Assembly (NCBI GenBank): GCA_024036415.1 | Contig: JAMWET010006938.1 | Span: 583,501-647,500 of the forward strand | DNA length: 64,000 bases | Direction of reading: 5' to 3' | From: Prochilodus magdalenae | Lineage: Eukaryota; Chordata; Actinopteri; Characiformes; Prochilodontidae | Shown here: positions 42,001 to 53,019 of the stretch, piece after piece | Layout of the letters: each line of letters begins with the position of its first letter | How positions within the stretch are numbered: position 1 is the first letter of the stretch | Notes under the pieces: model-generated | What the model was told of the DNA's origin: nothing | The model's database searches: none | What the model saw: the letters and a program-made list of their open reading frames with translations, nothing else | Position numbers and translations under genes: made by a program

Positions 42001-43181
42001 ACACTGAAATAGCAATGAAAGTTGCCCAACCTTCTCTCACTTGAACTATTGTCTACACTGTCCCAATTCTGGTGGAACTGTTCTGTTTGGTTCATATCTG
42101 TAAGCTTTCAGAGTAGAGTCAAGTACAGATAGATAACCATAGTGTTCAATCCATATTTAACACTGAGCACGAAGGAGCCTGTAGTAGCAGTTTGCAAAGT
42201 GGTGCTTCACAAGTTTAAGAGTTAGCCTTCCGTACTTGGTAGTGTTGTGTGGTTGGAGGGACCAATGTTAGCAGGTAGAACTGACTATGTCTGTATTGAG
42301 TGAAAAATCTTGTTCCAAGAATGATTAAGCACAACTATGGCCCTAATGCCTCAAGCTGGCCAAATGTATTTATTATCCCATAAAAATGTAATGGGTAACA
42401 CCTCCATCTCGACCGTTGTAGACCGGGGTTCAATCCCCTAAGTGGGAAAGCGGCCTACAGTATACCAGTAAGGGTTCTTGGGCAAGAATCCTGACGCTAT
42501 TTTCCCCCACCTGTGAAACAAACAATCAAATTGTAAGCCTGGATGAAAGTGTCTGTCAAATAACAAAATGTTAGTGTAAATAAATGACTAGAAGTTATGA
42601 GTGATGTGTGCTGGTGTTCCTAAGTGTGCGAAGAAATTGTTCAGTTCGTATCACAACAAATAAAATAAAATATGCTAGTTTTTGTGGATCAAGCTAGCTA
42701 CATCTCAGAAATGTATTACAAGAAATCATTATTCATACTTTATGATGCCTGAAGCACAGTTTATTTAGAAGGTTTTGGCCTAATCTATTTATGGTGGGTT
42801 TGTAAACATAGAGCACTATGAAGCACAGATAGTCCTGAAGAAAATGTCCTTCGGCTTTAGCACTGTATTTCCATAATCAGTATTTCATATGAAACTCATA
42901 AAACCCTTGATCGATATCAGTCCACTCTGAATTACATTGTTTACATATCAAAGATAAGATTGAACTACATATACATTTTAAAATCCCCCTCCAAGAAATA
43001 ACTACTTTGGGAAATATTGGAAATACCATAGGCTGCTGAATGTTGTAGCTAAACTAGTTTGTGTCATGCACTGTCTTCTAGATTGTTCTACAAGTGGGCG
43101 ACAGGAGAAGACAGACCGGCCTCAGGGAGCCTGGTGCAACTGGTCACCGCAGATGGCAAGACAGAGGCAACAGCTGTTTAA
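28311..43181 (+). CDS. qdpr: Dihydropteridine reductase, seven coding exons
   Basis: Exons 28311-28403, 32799-32891, 34307-34403, 35540-35680, 36582-36690, 41506-41589, 43082-43181 join to 717 nt: 238 codons and TAA (human 244 aa). All junctions are GT-AG and phases match. The enzyme uses NADH to reduce quinonoid dihydrobiopterin to tetrahydrobiopterin, the cofactor of the aromatic amino acid hydroxylases and nitric oxide synthase; it is a cytosolic dimer of the short-chain dehydrogenase fold. Visible motifs: Gly-rich NADH loop YGGKGALG (12-19), the CVAGGWAGG strand (81-89), [20 protein letters not shown] (101-120) and the catalytic YGMAK (Tyr146, Lys150). [10 protein letters not shown] (179-188) is also conserved. 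The start has a strong context (AACCATGG). The C terminus (GKTEATAV) differs from the human ending. Teleosts carry several qdpr paralogues and I cannot tell which this is. Confidence 0.97.
28577..32783. repeat. 26-bp minisatellite, array B, filling qdpr intron 1
   Basis: Around 155 units by length of the form GTGACACTATGTCTGATATA followed by TACACT, the same family as array A but mostly GTG and TGTCTG where A has GGG and TGCCTG. Variants include TCTAATAT, TCTGAAATATGC, TCGGATAT and TCTTATAT units. A non-repeat island lies at about 32491-32595. Frames across it are artefacts. Confidence 0.97.
32799..32891 (+). CDS. qdpr: qdpr exon 2 (residues 32-62)
   Basis: 93 nt between TTCTTCTTTCCAG and a GTGAGG donor. 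It begins [20 protein letters not shown] and continues [11 protein letters not shown]. The 26-bp satellite ends only about 16 bases before it. Confidence 0.96.
32938..33198 (-). mobile_element. Tc1-like transposase fragment in qdpr intron 2
   Basis: An 86-codon minus-strand frame (its first codon in this extent is not ATG-proven) includes [20 protein letters not shown], the second helix-turn-helix of Tc1/IS630 transposases. The same sequence family recurs at 60070-60090 (CCATGGTGCCCCCACACACG). Confidence 0.7.
34307..34403 (+). CDS. qdpr: qdpr exon 3 (residues 63-94 plus one base)
   Basis: Acceptor AATCCTTTCAG, donor GTCAGG. It encodes [20 protein letters not shown] then [12 protein letters not shown], the core strand of the nucleotide-binding fold. 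Confidence 0.96.
34630..34855. repeat. Degenerate tandem repeat of about 51 bp in qdpr intron 3
   Basis: GATAAACAAACATTA-like starts recur near 34632, 34683, 34763 and 34814, each followed by a TCTCCACTGCC-like and a TAAAAGTGTTA-like segment. Confidence 0.6.
35540..35680 (+). CDS. qdpr: qdpr exon 4 (residues 95-141 plus one base)
   Basis: Acceptor CTCGTTTTTAG, donor GTATGC. It encodes [20 protein letters not shown] and [20 protein letters not shown]. The first six residues (VMYKNA) are the least conserved; the boundary is fixed by the phase-1 join. Confidence 0.96.
35965..36012. repeat. (AT)n microsatellite in qdpr intron 4
   Basis: Uninterrupted AT run preceded by ACATAT repeats at about 35935-35957. 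Confidence 0.95.
36582..36690 (+). CDS. qdpr: qdpr exon 5 with catalytic Tyr/Lys (residues 142-177 plus two bases)
   Basis: Acceptor TCTCTTCTTAG, donor GTGAGT. It encodes [20 protein letters not shown], carrying the YxxxK active-site pair, then a short Gly/Ala-rich loop ending AIAILP. Confidence 0.96.
37036..37255 (+). mobile_element. Dispersed repeat, copy 1 (paired with 58020-58210)
   Basis: Shares with 58020-58210 the order GGAAAACTACGTCTCAGGCA, GGCAGTGTATTCGTAAGCAT, GGCATTAAACTCTCCAGAC, CCCATCACC. The family is common in fish; name not known to me. It lies in qdpr intron 5. Confidence 0.6.
37586..37725 (+). mobile_element. hAT-like end sequence in qdpr intron 5
   Basis: GGGCTTAACTGATTTTTTTT, CAGGGCTGATTAAGGTTTTT and ACCAATAACTGATAATTGTA follow a common fish element that opens 'agggctgaccgat'. 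A relative is at 43240-43340. Confidence 0.45.
37801..40617. repeat. 29-bp minisatellite in qdpr intron 5
   Basis: Roughly 97 units of CTAGATACAGACTAAACGCC plus GTATGAAGC-like ends, 29 bp apart. A 25-bp variant lacks TACA (CTAGAGACTAAGTGCC) and recurs at 38064, 38234, 38433, 38720, 39006, 39495, 39665, 39690 and 39948. Confidence 0.97.
41506..41589 (+). CDS. qdpr: qdpr exon 6 (residues 178-205 plus two bases)
   Basis: Acceptor GACTTCCTACAG, donor GTAAGT. It encodes [20 protein letters not shown] and TPLEYIA. Confidence 0.95.
42395..42592 (+). mobile_element. tRNA-derived SINE in qdpr intron 6
   Basis: B box GGTTCAATCCC at 42428-42438, GGGTTCTTGGGCAAGAATCC in the body and a decayed 'GTAAGCCTGGATGAAAGTGT' tail. 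Same family as 26700 and 47590. Confidence 0.75.
43082..43181 (+). CDS. qdpr: qdpr exon 7 (residues 206-238 and stop)
   Basis: The acceptor CTGTCTTCTAG is followed by [20 protein letters not shown], then [13 protein letters not shown] and TAA at 43179-43181. The stop falls six residues short of the human length. Confidence 0.95.
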
Positions 43182-43239
43182 CTGTATATAGGTGTGTTTG
43201 TGTGTGACAGTGAGAATTCTATGTGTCATTGTGTGTATA

Positions 43240-43340
43240 TATTAGGGCCAAACCAATATATAGTTTTTTCCTGTATTATCAGCTAATATTGAAGCCTCAT
43301 AGCTTTATTGATAACGGTGACAATCCTACTGATAATATTG
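43240..43340 (+). mobile_element. hAT-like fragment in the qdpr 3' region
   Basis: TTAGGGCCAAACCAATATAT and TATCAGCTAATATTGAAGCC resemble the 37586 repeat. If the 44471 signal is used, this lies inside the qdpr 3' untranslated region. Confidence 0.4.
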
Positions 43341-44470
43341 TGCTGTTATTTATATTGTGATGAACAGACACCTCTGATGTGAGGATTTAAGAAAAGCTTA
43401 GCACATGGTAGATATACAGATTTAGCTGGTTTAGTTCAGCGCTGGATCTACCAGCGCAACTTAGCTAACAAACCCTGAGCCAGTAGTTGCCCAAATGAGT
43501 CCAGAGAGATTCATTTGCATACATGAACATCTCAAGGAGTATCCCAGTTTGTCTGAAATGTCTGCTCAGCTACAGGACAGAGAAGTTTTGTTCATGTGTA
43601 TGACTCGCAGTAAATGCTATTGTGCTGCAATCCTCCAAAGCATGTCATTTGACTAGGGGTGTACAAGCTCTCACGTTGCTGTATATAGAACAGTTCAACC
43701 AGCTGCTGTGTAACTTTTCACTTTTGGTGTTAACACCCGTCAGTAAGATGGAAATGCCAGGTGTAAACTGATATATATGCGTCTCCAGCAGCCAATTAGG
43801 TTATAGATCAGTCGTTTGGTACGTTTGTTGTCAGGAAAAAATAGTTCTTGTGCATACTCAAGCAAACTTTTACAAATGCTTAATCATGTGGAGCTCAAAT
43901 GCAGTTTGTTAAGAAACAGATATGGAAACTAAGATGCTACTGCTTTCATTGCTTTGATGGCACAGGTGGGTAGGTGGTTCTTCGGTGCTGTTTGGACTCA
44001 TCCGGATATTTTTTTTTTCACGCTACCAATGTTTTTATGGTCACATGCTTTGCTTTTGTGGAGTGCCAGTCTCCGACACACACTGGACCTTTTCTTACCA
44101 GTGCACAGCACTGTAGATCATTCAAGATGCCTGTTAAAGGGTAAATCCACAATTTTTTCTCATCTCTAATCTGCATAACTAAATGAGTAAAGGGCCTATA
44201 TCATGAACAAAATGCCTGTCTCTTGTTTTTTATTTATGAGATATGTAAACCTCAAATATAATACAAGTTTAAAATATATTGTTCACTCCTCAATCCATAC
44301 AGACCATATTTGGGAACTAAGTTGCTGGAATAGTCTGTTGAATTAGCTGTTTTTGTGATGAAAACCATGAAAACCATCCCGATTATTTATATCTGCATTA
44401 TGTACAGCACCTCAGCTATGCTCATCAGTGCTGACACTGTTAAGAATTTTTTAGTCTGAAAGGCTTTATA

Positions 44471-44476
44471 AATAAA
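44471..44476 (+). terminator. qdpr: Candidate qdpr polyadenylation signal
   Basis: AATAAA, the first canonical hexamer I find after the qdpr stop. It implies a 3' untranslated region of about 1.3 kb that would include the repeat at 43240-43340. Confidence 0.4.
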
Positions 44477-44689
44477 ACCATTCAAAATTGTAAGGGGACC
44501 TCCAGGGAGAGAACGAAATGTAAGGATAATATTGGACATGGGCCCTGCAATGCATGCAAGCTCATCAATTCAGTGGTTTGATGAAACTTAACAAACTTAA
44601 TGAAATTGCGGAGTTTAAATTGTTCACAGTGGTCGTGATAGGAACCAGACGTCCTAGGAGTTTGCAATACAGTCATCATCAAACGAACA

Positions 44690-45015
44690 GTTGCACCCAG
44701 AAGGAAGTGTGGGATTGCAATGCTATTGGGAAGGAAGATAAAGGTTACCAGGAACAACAAATGTTGATGAATTTAGGCTGCTATGGGCATGATATTTATT
44801 GAGCTACACATACAGAAGTACTGTCTCTCAGTATGGCGTCAGGCCACCATGTTTGCTACTGCTACATGCCAGACGTCTTAATGAGTTGTAGAGGTTCCTA
44901 ATGGTGTCCTGTGATAATCCATCCCATCCAGCTTGAACATTCTCTCACAGTTCCCACAGATTTTTGTGGTAGGGGTGGAGGTGGAGTGACACCACCTTCT
45001 GGAGGTATGACGCAT
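44690..45015 (+). mobile_element. Dispersed DNA-transposon remnant, copy 1
   Basis: GAAGGAAGTGTGGGATTGCA, GGTTCCTAATGGTGTCCTGT, GATAATCCAT and GGGGTGGAGGTGGAGT recur in the same order at 59838-60185. Broken frames only. Confidence 0.65.
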
Positions 45016-45599
45016 GACAACAAACTGCTGCATGTCTCACAATGTCAAAAGGTTGATTTTTAAAAATTTTTTTTTTGATGCAACTGTTTTTTGACAGTAA
45101 GTGTATATTGGCTGATGCCTGATACATTGCTTAATGACTGTCCATTTTTGAGGTTTCCTGTCAACATCCCTGTCAAGATTGTGTCTGTACAATTAACCTT
45201 TTCACATTAAACTTCTGTGAATGACCGTTTACCTCTTAACGGCTGAATTCTCTATATTATTGCTGTTCAGGGCTAGGTGTGAACAGGTACTGTGTTTGTG
45301 TTATGTGGTGAGTCAGATCATTGAAAGAATGCTTAATTTCACATGTGTGAAAGTAATGTGGAATATTGACTACTGCAATATAAATAAATTTAAACAGTCT
45401 GTTTTTTCCTAATAATGCATGCGAATATGTTAGTACCTTCGTGCAGTATTGTTTGTTCATGTTCATCATTCATCAGTGAGGATGTAGTCTTTCCTCATTA
45501 AATTTGTACTTCCTACATCTGACCACTAGAGGGTGCTATGTTGTTTCAGTTTCATCATTACCAGGGCTTTGTTAGCATACTGAGTACTATATACTGCAT

Positions 45600-45870
45600 A
45601 CTGCTCCAGTATGTCCCTGAGGGGCCTAGCCACTCACACCAGCACGGCACACACTAACACACCACCACCATAGCAGTGTCACTGCATTCATGAGAATGAT
45701 CCACCACACGCACAATACCTGCTCTGTGGTGGTCCTTAACAACTGAGGAACTGAACAAAAGGGGGATAACAAAGCATGCCGAGAAACAGATGTACAACTG
45801 TGTGTTACTGTAGAACTACAGACTGCAGCTGATAAAATGGAGCGTAAGTTTAGATAGTAGAGCGTGCAGA
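45600..45870 (+). mobile_element. Partial fold-back element, right arm only
   Basis: CACACACTAACACACCACCA, AGCAGTGTCACTGC and AATACCTGCTCTGTGGTGGT then GATAAAATGGAGCGTAAGT match the right arm of 56685-57416. Confidence 0.7.
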
Positions 45871-46044
45871 TATCACATGTTTACACACATGATCACATGA
45901 CATGAAACAGCACATGTGACCATGCATTTCTTTACATGTGAGAACACATTTTAAAAATGTGAAGTGTGAGAAAACCGCATGTTTATTCACATGTAAAATA
46001 AAAAATAAATAAATAAAAAAAAAATAAAACTGTTCTCCTGTAAG

Positions 46045-46150
46045 GCAGGGGTCCCCAGTCGGTTCTGGGGATCCACCCTCTTTGCAGAGTTGAGCATCAA
46101 CCCTAATTTCACAGACCTGATCCAGGCACCAGGATTGTGCATGTACGCTT
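46045..46150. mobile_element. Short dispersed repeat
   Basis: GCAGGGGTCCCCAGTCGGTT, TTGCAGAGTTGAGCATCAAC and CACAGACCTGATCCAGGCAC follow a very common fish repeat motif. Only about 100 bases remain. Confidence 0.5.
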
Positions 46151-46159
46151 TGATTATAC

Positions 46160-47585
46160 ATATGTGCATTTTACTGCTGCATCCAGGAGATGATAATTAA
46201 CCACAATGTATGTCATATTGCTTGGTCTGGAGCCTGGTCAGGATGTCTTAAAAAAGGAGCTCAAAATACATAAAAATAAATAGTGTTTTAGCCTTTACAG
46301 TACTTACAGTAGTTATTAAAAAGTTAGTAGAAAGTTATTTGCTGAGTCGCCACTAGATGTCAGCAGTAAACACAGATCAGCCCTCAGTTTAGTGCAACTT
46401 TTGGAGCCCTGCTGTTAGTGTTAGTTTTGCTGTTCCTCAGTCTACATACAGTTCAGCTCTCAGAGGGCTTGACTATTAGCTCAGGTAATGCGATACAAGT
46501 GTCTTAAGCTATGGTCACAGTACAGGGTTATAGTGGAACAATTCCAGTTTTTTGTAAAGTGTGACAGATCCAGATTTTTTTTCAGTGCTGTGTGAACACA
46601 AGTCCCAGATCTTCTTTAACTCACATGTGAAACACTCTCACATGTGTCACTGGCCAGATACACATTAAATATATAGGCAGGTGGCCGTGGGAATAATGGT
46701 CAGATCAGATAAGAATTCTGTTTTTAAGCTGCATCTCTATACATCACTCCCAGCCTCAGCCGCTGTGGGCAGCAGGTTATTGACAGCTAGCTTGATGCTA
46801 AAATGTCTACATAAGAACTATAATAGCAGAACATCTGAAAAAAATTCAAACATTTCTGTCCTTTTTAACTTTGTTTGGAAAATAATGATAAACCTTTTTA
46901 TGTCAAGAGGTAACAATTAGCACGTCTGATTTAAATCAGATTTGAGACCGCAGACATGTCATTTGAATCACGTTATAAAGCATCAGATTTCACGTGACCA
47001 GGGCTGCCGGATTGCTGCTGTAGTTTCCAGCCAAAAAATAATAATAATTCAAAAGCCACCAAAATGCATGAAAAAGTCCCCAGCAGTCTTAGATAATTCT
47101 AACAGCACTAGCAAACCATTCTAACAATACAAAATAGTATAGAATTGAACAGCTTCTGGGTATGTCTCGTTTTTGACAACTTGCAGATATGTATTTAGGT
47201 TGTCAAAAGAGCAGATTTTGAACAGCTGTTTGTTTATTTTATCGCAGCTACAAAGAGCCTAAAGTTATTTGCATCTGCCTCTAAGAAAGGCCTGGACAAT
47301 AAATCAGTCATTTAAGTAACCTGAACTAATAGTAAAGTATTTGATTTATGTTATGAATGTTTATCTTGTTTCCACGACTTACAGATCTTGGACAAACTCA
47401 TGTTTCCAGAGTGCTGTTTATGATGGGACCCTTATGCATATGGTTACAATCAGAAAGGCATGTGAATAGCAGTTCTATAGTGCACACAGATCTCATACAC
47501 ATTTTTAATCAATCACAGTTTGGATGTGGAGACAACTGAGGCCTCTATAAATTCCAGCTGCATTATTAAGTAATGCAGTTGATGG
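46160..47585. other. Gene-free stretch
   Basis: No exon or repeat family recognised; only chance frames. Confidence 0.4.
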
Positions 47586-47589
47586 TAGG

Positions 47590-47798
47590 TGTGGTTGGTC
47601 TAGTGTACCGGATAACACCTCCGTCTCCCATTCTGTAGGCTGGGGTTTGATCCCCTGGCTGGCCAAGTATCCTACACTATACCAGTAGGGTCTTTGGGCA
47701 TAAGGCCTAACGCTACCCTCCTCTGCCTGTGTAATAAATGCTTGGACTGTACATCGCTTTGGATAAGAGCGTCTACCCAATTGCCAAATCCAACTAAA
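47590..47798 (+). mobile_element. tRNA-derived SINE
   Basis: B box GGTTTGATCCC at 47644-47654, GTAGGGTCTTTGGGCATAAG, and the tail CATCGCTTTGGATAAGAGCG then TCTACCCAATTGCCAAAT. Confidence 0.8.
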
Positions 47799-48109
47799 GT
47801 TTACCAAATTTGCCAGGAAAATGGTAAAGCTGCATGTGGCCTTTTGCTGTTCAGACTGCGTAGTGGGGTGGGAGAAGTGGGGCAGGACACAAATACAATA
47901 TGACAGTACTTCAGGAAATGTTCACTATACATAACCTATCACAGTATTTATTTTTCATTGCTTCCAAAGCAAACACTATGATGATTTGTATTCACCTACT
48001 GCCCTGTGTTACATCCAAGACTAATTATCCTCTCTTTGTAATGAACCGTGCAGTTGTTCAGTGTAATAGAAGTACCGAAGACATTAACGATGTGCTCAGA
48101 AAGCCACAT

Positions 48110-48166
48110 CATGACGCTGTTTATCATGATAGCGATAAATATTGTCGTATTGCCCAGCCCTGCGGC
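48110..48166. mobile_element. hAT-like terminal fragment
   Basis: GATAGCGATAAATATTGTCG followed by TATTGCCCAGCCCTG is a typical 3' end of fish hAT-like non-autonomous elements. The other end was not found with confidence. Confidence 0.4.
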
Positions 48167-48469
48167 ACCGTGAATGTGATGTGAATGGTCATATTGGAAG
48201 ATTCATGTTTTTATTGCACTGCACCTGTGCACCCGTCATCATCCAGCATCTGTGGTGGCTAACGGTGGCGACTAATGATTCCAAAATGTGCTTGTGCCCC
48301 ATTCAGTGCCAAGGTCTGTTTTCAGTAATGACAGATGTGTCTCACTTATGAACATGAACTTGAACCGTCAACACAGAAAGATTGAATCTGAGGGAGAAAT
48401 ATGAGTTAAGTGAATATTGCTGATTTTCTCCATTACAGCATAATTGCCGCAGTGAATGCCTAACCCAGT

Positions 48470-48805
48470 GAAACTACATGAGTCTAAATGGTACTTGAGT
48501 TGCATAGCGTGAAATATCCTGCAACTCAGTGGAAACTCGGCGAACAACAACTGCAGGCATCTTAACACAACGTTAGTTGATTGGAACCTACATGAATCTA
48601 AATGGCACTTAAGTTGCATAGTGTTAAATATCCCATAATTCATTTGAAACTCAGCAGCAACAGCTGCAGACGTCTCAACCTCAAACCTTTACACAACTTT
48701 AGTTGCTTGGAACCTACATGAATCTAAATGGCAACATTAGTTGATTGGAACTTACTTGAATCTAAAGGCACTTGAGTTGCATAGTGTGAAATATCCTGCA
48801 TCTTA
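48470..48805. repeat. Degenerate tandem repeat of about 115-125 bp
   Basis: TACATGAGTCTAAATGG-like starts at about 48475, 48589, 48714 and 48753 (truncated unit), followed by CTTGAGTTGCATAGTGTGAA and ATATCCTGCA words. About three units. Confidence 0.7.
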
Positions 48806-49794
48806 TTAAACTAGTTGGTTAAGATTGGACAGAGTTGGGTTTGAGTCAGAGGTTGTTAATTAAATGTTTAAATATGAAATATGAGTTCCGTACAGGAACA
48901 TGTTGAGCAAGTTTCATTTTCACAGTACACAAAATGTAATGATATTTATTATTTAATTTTTTAAATGATAAGTCAGGACATTATGATGATTTGTATTCGG
49001 ATCACAACATTTCCGAGCACTACATCCAATTATGCACAAGAACATTTATGTAATTGGATGCAAATGCCACACAGAAACATTACGGGCAAAATGAATTGGT
49101 ATAAAGTTCCAAATATTAGTAATAATAATGATGATGACAAGCACTTTTCTGGGTTAGCTATACAGTTATTCAGATGAATATTAACATTAATAGAAGACAG
49201 CATGAATATTAATTTTATATCACATAAGACAATGACACACATCAAATTTAGAAGATAAATTCCATAATAGACACCAAATTTTTATTAAACATGAAGTTGA
49301 GGAGATACAGATTTAAATGTTCCCTAAAAGTGAGTTTGTCTGACATTGAGTTCCGCAGTTTAGAAGCACAATAACAGAAGGAGGTCTCTCCATGGATCAG
49401 GCCAGGAGTGTTCTTGCAGACTTTCTCTTTGTCTAGATTTCTCTCATATTACATATTAATTACAGTAAATTTTTCACTGCTTTAAGAAAAATATAAAAGT
49501 AGCAAAGAGAAACAGAATACATATTTTTGATCAGCCGCTTACACAGGCACCTATGAACCAAATTAAAGAAATAAACGATACTTAAATATAAGTAATAAAG
49601 ATATAATAATTATGAATATTAATTAATAATTCAGCGGTATTACACAAAAAACTCTGGTATTTGATACCAGGTCTGTTAAAAGCTGACTGAACACAGCAAG
49701 GTGTGAATGCAGACAGATCTTTCAATCTTGAAAAAAAAAAAAAAACAATTCAAAGTTTCCAGGAAATCACAGCAAAAGCCATCATCTACAAACT

Positions 49795-50000
49795 GAGAAC
49801 GCTAAACGTCTAAAACGATGGTTCTTCAAGGGTTCTTTAGTAGACAGTGGTTCTATATACAGTAGAACCATAATCACTCAAAGGACCATTTGTATGTTTT
49901 AATGTGTTTTGCCTGGTGAAATTGTTCTTCAGATTGATAGGGCTTTAAATACAATTGTAACAGTAGAGAAGCCCTTTTTGGTGCTCTGGACACTTCTTCT
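49795..50000 (+). mobile_element. Dispersed repeat (ATGGTTCTTCAAGGGTTCTT type)
   Basis: Repeated GGTTCT words, TGGTTCTATATACAGTAGAA, AAAGGACCATTTGTATG and a CTTTTTGGTGCTCTGG end match a common fish non-autonomous element. Confidence 0.6.
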
Positions 50001-50004
50001 TTGT

Positions 50005-52060
50005 GACATTTGTGGTTTCAGCCACACTAGGAACATGAGGGTCATCATAAATGTCACAAATGTTAAAGCTTGAACGCCCAGCTAGCCAGTTAATGTTAAC
50101 TTTAACATTAATAACATATTTACCTTCATAAACCAGTGAACTTGGTTAGTGTTATGGTTCAACCAGTGACTGCATATGAATACAAACCGATCTAAAGCCA
50201 TTGGCTTTTGAACATTAAGAAGTGACTCTTTGCTGTTGACTGTGTAAGCCACAGTGTTCATACAATGAAAGATACGGGGGTGGGAAAATTCCGAGTTACA
50301 AGCTTGGGTCAAACTCATCAAAAGACTGACCATAGAGCTTCCTGGTTCGAGATGGTAAGTACACCATGATCATTAAAGTTATCTCCTGCATCACTAGCAT
50401 TAGCTGTCTAGTGCATTGCTTTAAATGTCATTTCTTTCTCACTTTGAAGCTTGGAAGCACAGCAGGACTTCCCACTATCGAACCAAGTCTAATGGAGCAT
50501 TATTCATGTAAACCCTCACATTTGTATCTTAGCTGTAGCATAGTGTAATGACTTGGCAGGAAACACTGTGCTTTTAAACGAGTGATCTTCATTGAACAGG
50601 GCAGCACTGAGATCATCGCTACTGAACGGCCGAGATAGCAGGCACGCCATCAACACCCTCACTTCACTGACACTGCTTTAGCTACCCCCACAACCCAGTG
50701 CAGCATAACACAACAAACACATGGGTCACTAATAACAGGAGACTCCATAACGGGTCTCATTTATATGGCTTCCAAGGTAACCAGTAGCATATAATAATTT
50801 GTTCTCCCTTTTCACAAGAACAGTCTCTGCGACAGCACAGAGTCCGAGTACAGTCCCTAAGGTTTGCTAGGGCATGCCCCCTGACCCTACACAGACTCAG
50901 CAGCAGGGATCATAAAGTGCCAGCAGCCTCCGTAAACAGCTCTCAGCCACACGTGCCACCAGTGGGGGTCGTGTGATTTTCCCAGAAGCATCGGAGCAGA
51001 GAGACTGAATGCTGCATCTTCCTCCTCTGTGTGACCATTGTCCTCATGGCTTGCAGTGTCTCTACTTATGTTACTGAGGGTAGCAGCAACAGGCCTTCAT
51101 GTGCTTTCTGCTGCCCACTGCGTCATAGACACCAAAACCAGTGCTGCTAGTTTTCGGTGGCACTCCAACTTTTGACCACTTTCCAGCCATCCCTTGGGTG
51201 TGATCACACTTCTGACACCAGTGTGGCGTTAGCATAGAGTGCCAGACTGTGAATGTGACATTATGACCACTTCCTACTTTTGAAGGATGGCAGTCCTCAG
51301 CTTATGAAGGAAGTCACACTTCCGTGGTATTTACTGAGCCTACTCATCCAGGTGGAAAGCACCTTCAAACTGAATTTGTACGAATCCATCCTTGCAGATC
51401 ACCTCGATCGTTATATCGCTCTATGGATCCTCCCCCATGCACCCTCCAGCAGATGTGGGGTGCACTGAAGTCAGCACGACTACAGAGACCTGTGACAACC
51501 AACCAGGACCTTACTGAGTCCCAGCCCGTCTAGTCACTGTCCATGCTGCACATGCTGGTTACTGTGGATATTAGCTATGATTAGCTATTAAACTAATTCA
51601 GCTATTTACACCTGTTTACATGTGTTTTTTACTGTGTGTCGGACGTTTTCAGAGAGGACTCCACGGCTCTGCACTAGCCTGTCAGCCTAGAGAGATACCT
51701 GTACACTGTGAGTCAAGGACACTTTGGGTAGTTCAAACCATGGCTTTGCACATATCTATCAGTCTACAGTGTATTGATGGCCAATTATCAGATACAGTTG
51801 CTTAATGATATAACAGGAGTAATCAAAAATATGTGCATCTGTGAGTCTTTCATGCTTCTTTCCAATAATACACCGCATGTGCTTCTCTATACATTCTGTA
51901 CTGTAGTGTAATGTCAGTTATTACTGAGCTTGATAGGAGACACTATCATTTATTATTGTTATTATTATTAATTTCACATTATTAATGTCTCCAAGATGAT
52001 TAGATGCATTTAGGAAGATTGGTAGATTGTTTTAATAGCAAGAGACATTAACGGAATTAA
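50005..52060. other. Gene-free stretch with an unresolved open segment
   Basis: At 51280-51540 two overlapping plus frames are open; one reads RSMDPPPCTLQQMWGALKSA, which may be a decayed transposase end. No exon with convincing splice sites. Confidence 0.35.
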
Positions 52061-52070
52061 AAAATCTAAG

Positions 52071-52115
52071 ACCCCCCCCCCACCCACCGCTCCGACGCCC
52101 CCCCAACACACCCCC
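52071..52115. repeat. C-rich tract
   Basis: Runs of C broken by ACC, GCTCCG and AACACA. Simple sequence next to the 52193 motif. Confidence 0.8.
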
Positions 52116-52192
52116 TCATCTCCCTATCTCTCTGTTATCGGGCAGGGCAGCCCATAATTTCTGAGCTGAAAGAACGAGGTCACTGAGTTGAG

Positions 52193-52210
52193 GTTGCCAT
52201 GGCGACGTCA
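52193..52210. promoter_or_regulatory. RFX X-box overlapping a CRE-like site
   Basis: GTTGCCATGGCGAC (52193-52206); the minus strand reads GTCGCCATGGCAAC, a full match to the RFX consensus GTNRCC-N(0-3)-RGYAAC. CGACGTCA at 52203-52210 is one base from the CRE TGACGTCA. Function not shown by sequence. Confidence 0.4.
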
Positions 52211-52275
52211 CATCTAAAGAACAGTGAATGGTAGAAGCATACAGCGAGGCGCGCTTCAGTCCTACATTTGTTTAT

Positions 52276-52374
52276 TTCTCCCTCTGTCTCCCTCTCTCTC
52301 TCTCTATCCTTTTTACTCTGTGTGTGTTTGTGTGCATGTGTGTGCACGCACACATGTGTGTGTGTGTGTTCATG
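52276..52374. repeat. (TC)n and (TG)n simple repeats
   Basis: CT-rich run about 52278-52306 and TG/CA-rich run about 52318-52374, including the palindromic TGTGTGCACGCACACA. The 61-115 codon frames over it are low-complexity artefacts. Confidence 0.85.
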
Positions 52375-53019
52375 CACGCTCCTGTCTGTGCGCGGAGCAC
52401 TCGAGTTGATTTGTGTGTACTTGCAGGGGTTCTTTCTGTTGTTTTCTTTTTATTCTTGTTTACTTCTATTTTGTAAACATCTACATTGTTGTTTACTTCG
52501 CTTGCTGCTGGTGAGGCTTCAGAGAGCCCTCCTGCTTTTAGATAATCTTAACGGAGAGGGAAAAAAAATCCGTATTACGCTCTCTCAACCATTTTATGAT
52601 GAAGTGCAGTTTTGATTCAGTTCAAGCCTTTGGTTGGGAAAAAACAACCGAGACCCAAGCCTTATTTGCAACAGGGCTCTGCTGGAAAAGTTTGAGCATG
52701 AAACATGAAACACATCTGAATTCTGGGGGGGAAAGTCACAGCATGAATGAAGTCTGTATGAATGTATGTAGGCAGAGGTCATCAGAGACCACCCTTAATT
52801 TATTTAGTTTAATTTCTAGTCAAAACAGCCAGTAAGTAAAAGATATTCACTTTCCAAAAGGAAATTAGATATAAGATAGTCCATTTCAATCATGAAGGGC
52901 ATTATTTTCCAAAAGTGCTTTCCAGTTTAAAATATAGAGAAGCTACAGCTTTCATCTTCCCGCACTTACGTCAGATCTGAAAAATATTCCAAGGGTGTTT
53001 ATGTCCATCTATCCATCCA

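Noticed and set aside
52193..52240. MHC class II type X1-X2-Y promoter module
   Set aside because: The X-box and CRE-like site are present but no CCAAT (Y box) follows at the expected spacing and no MHC gene is near.
52228..52615. Overlapping plus-strand frames of 82-115 codons with hydrophobic stretches
   Set aside because: They are built from (TC)n and (TG)n simple sequence; no homology or splice support.
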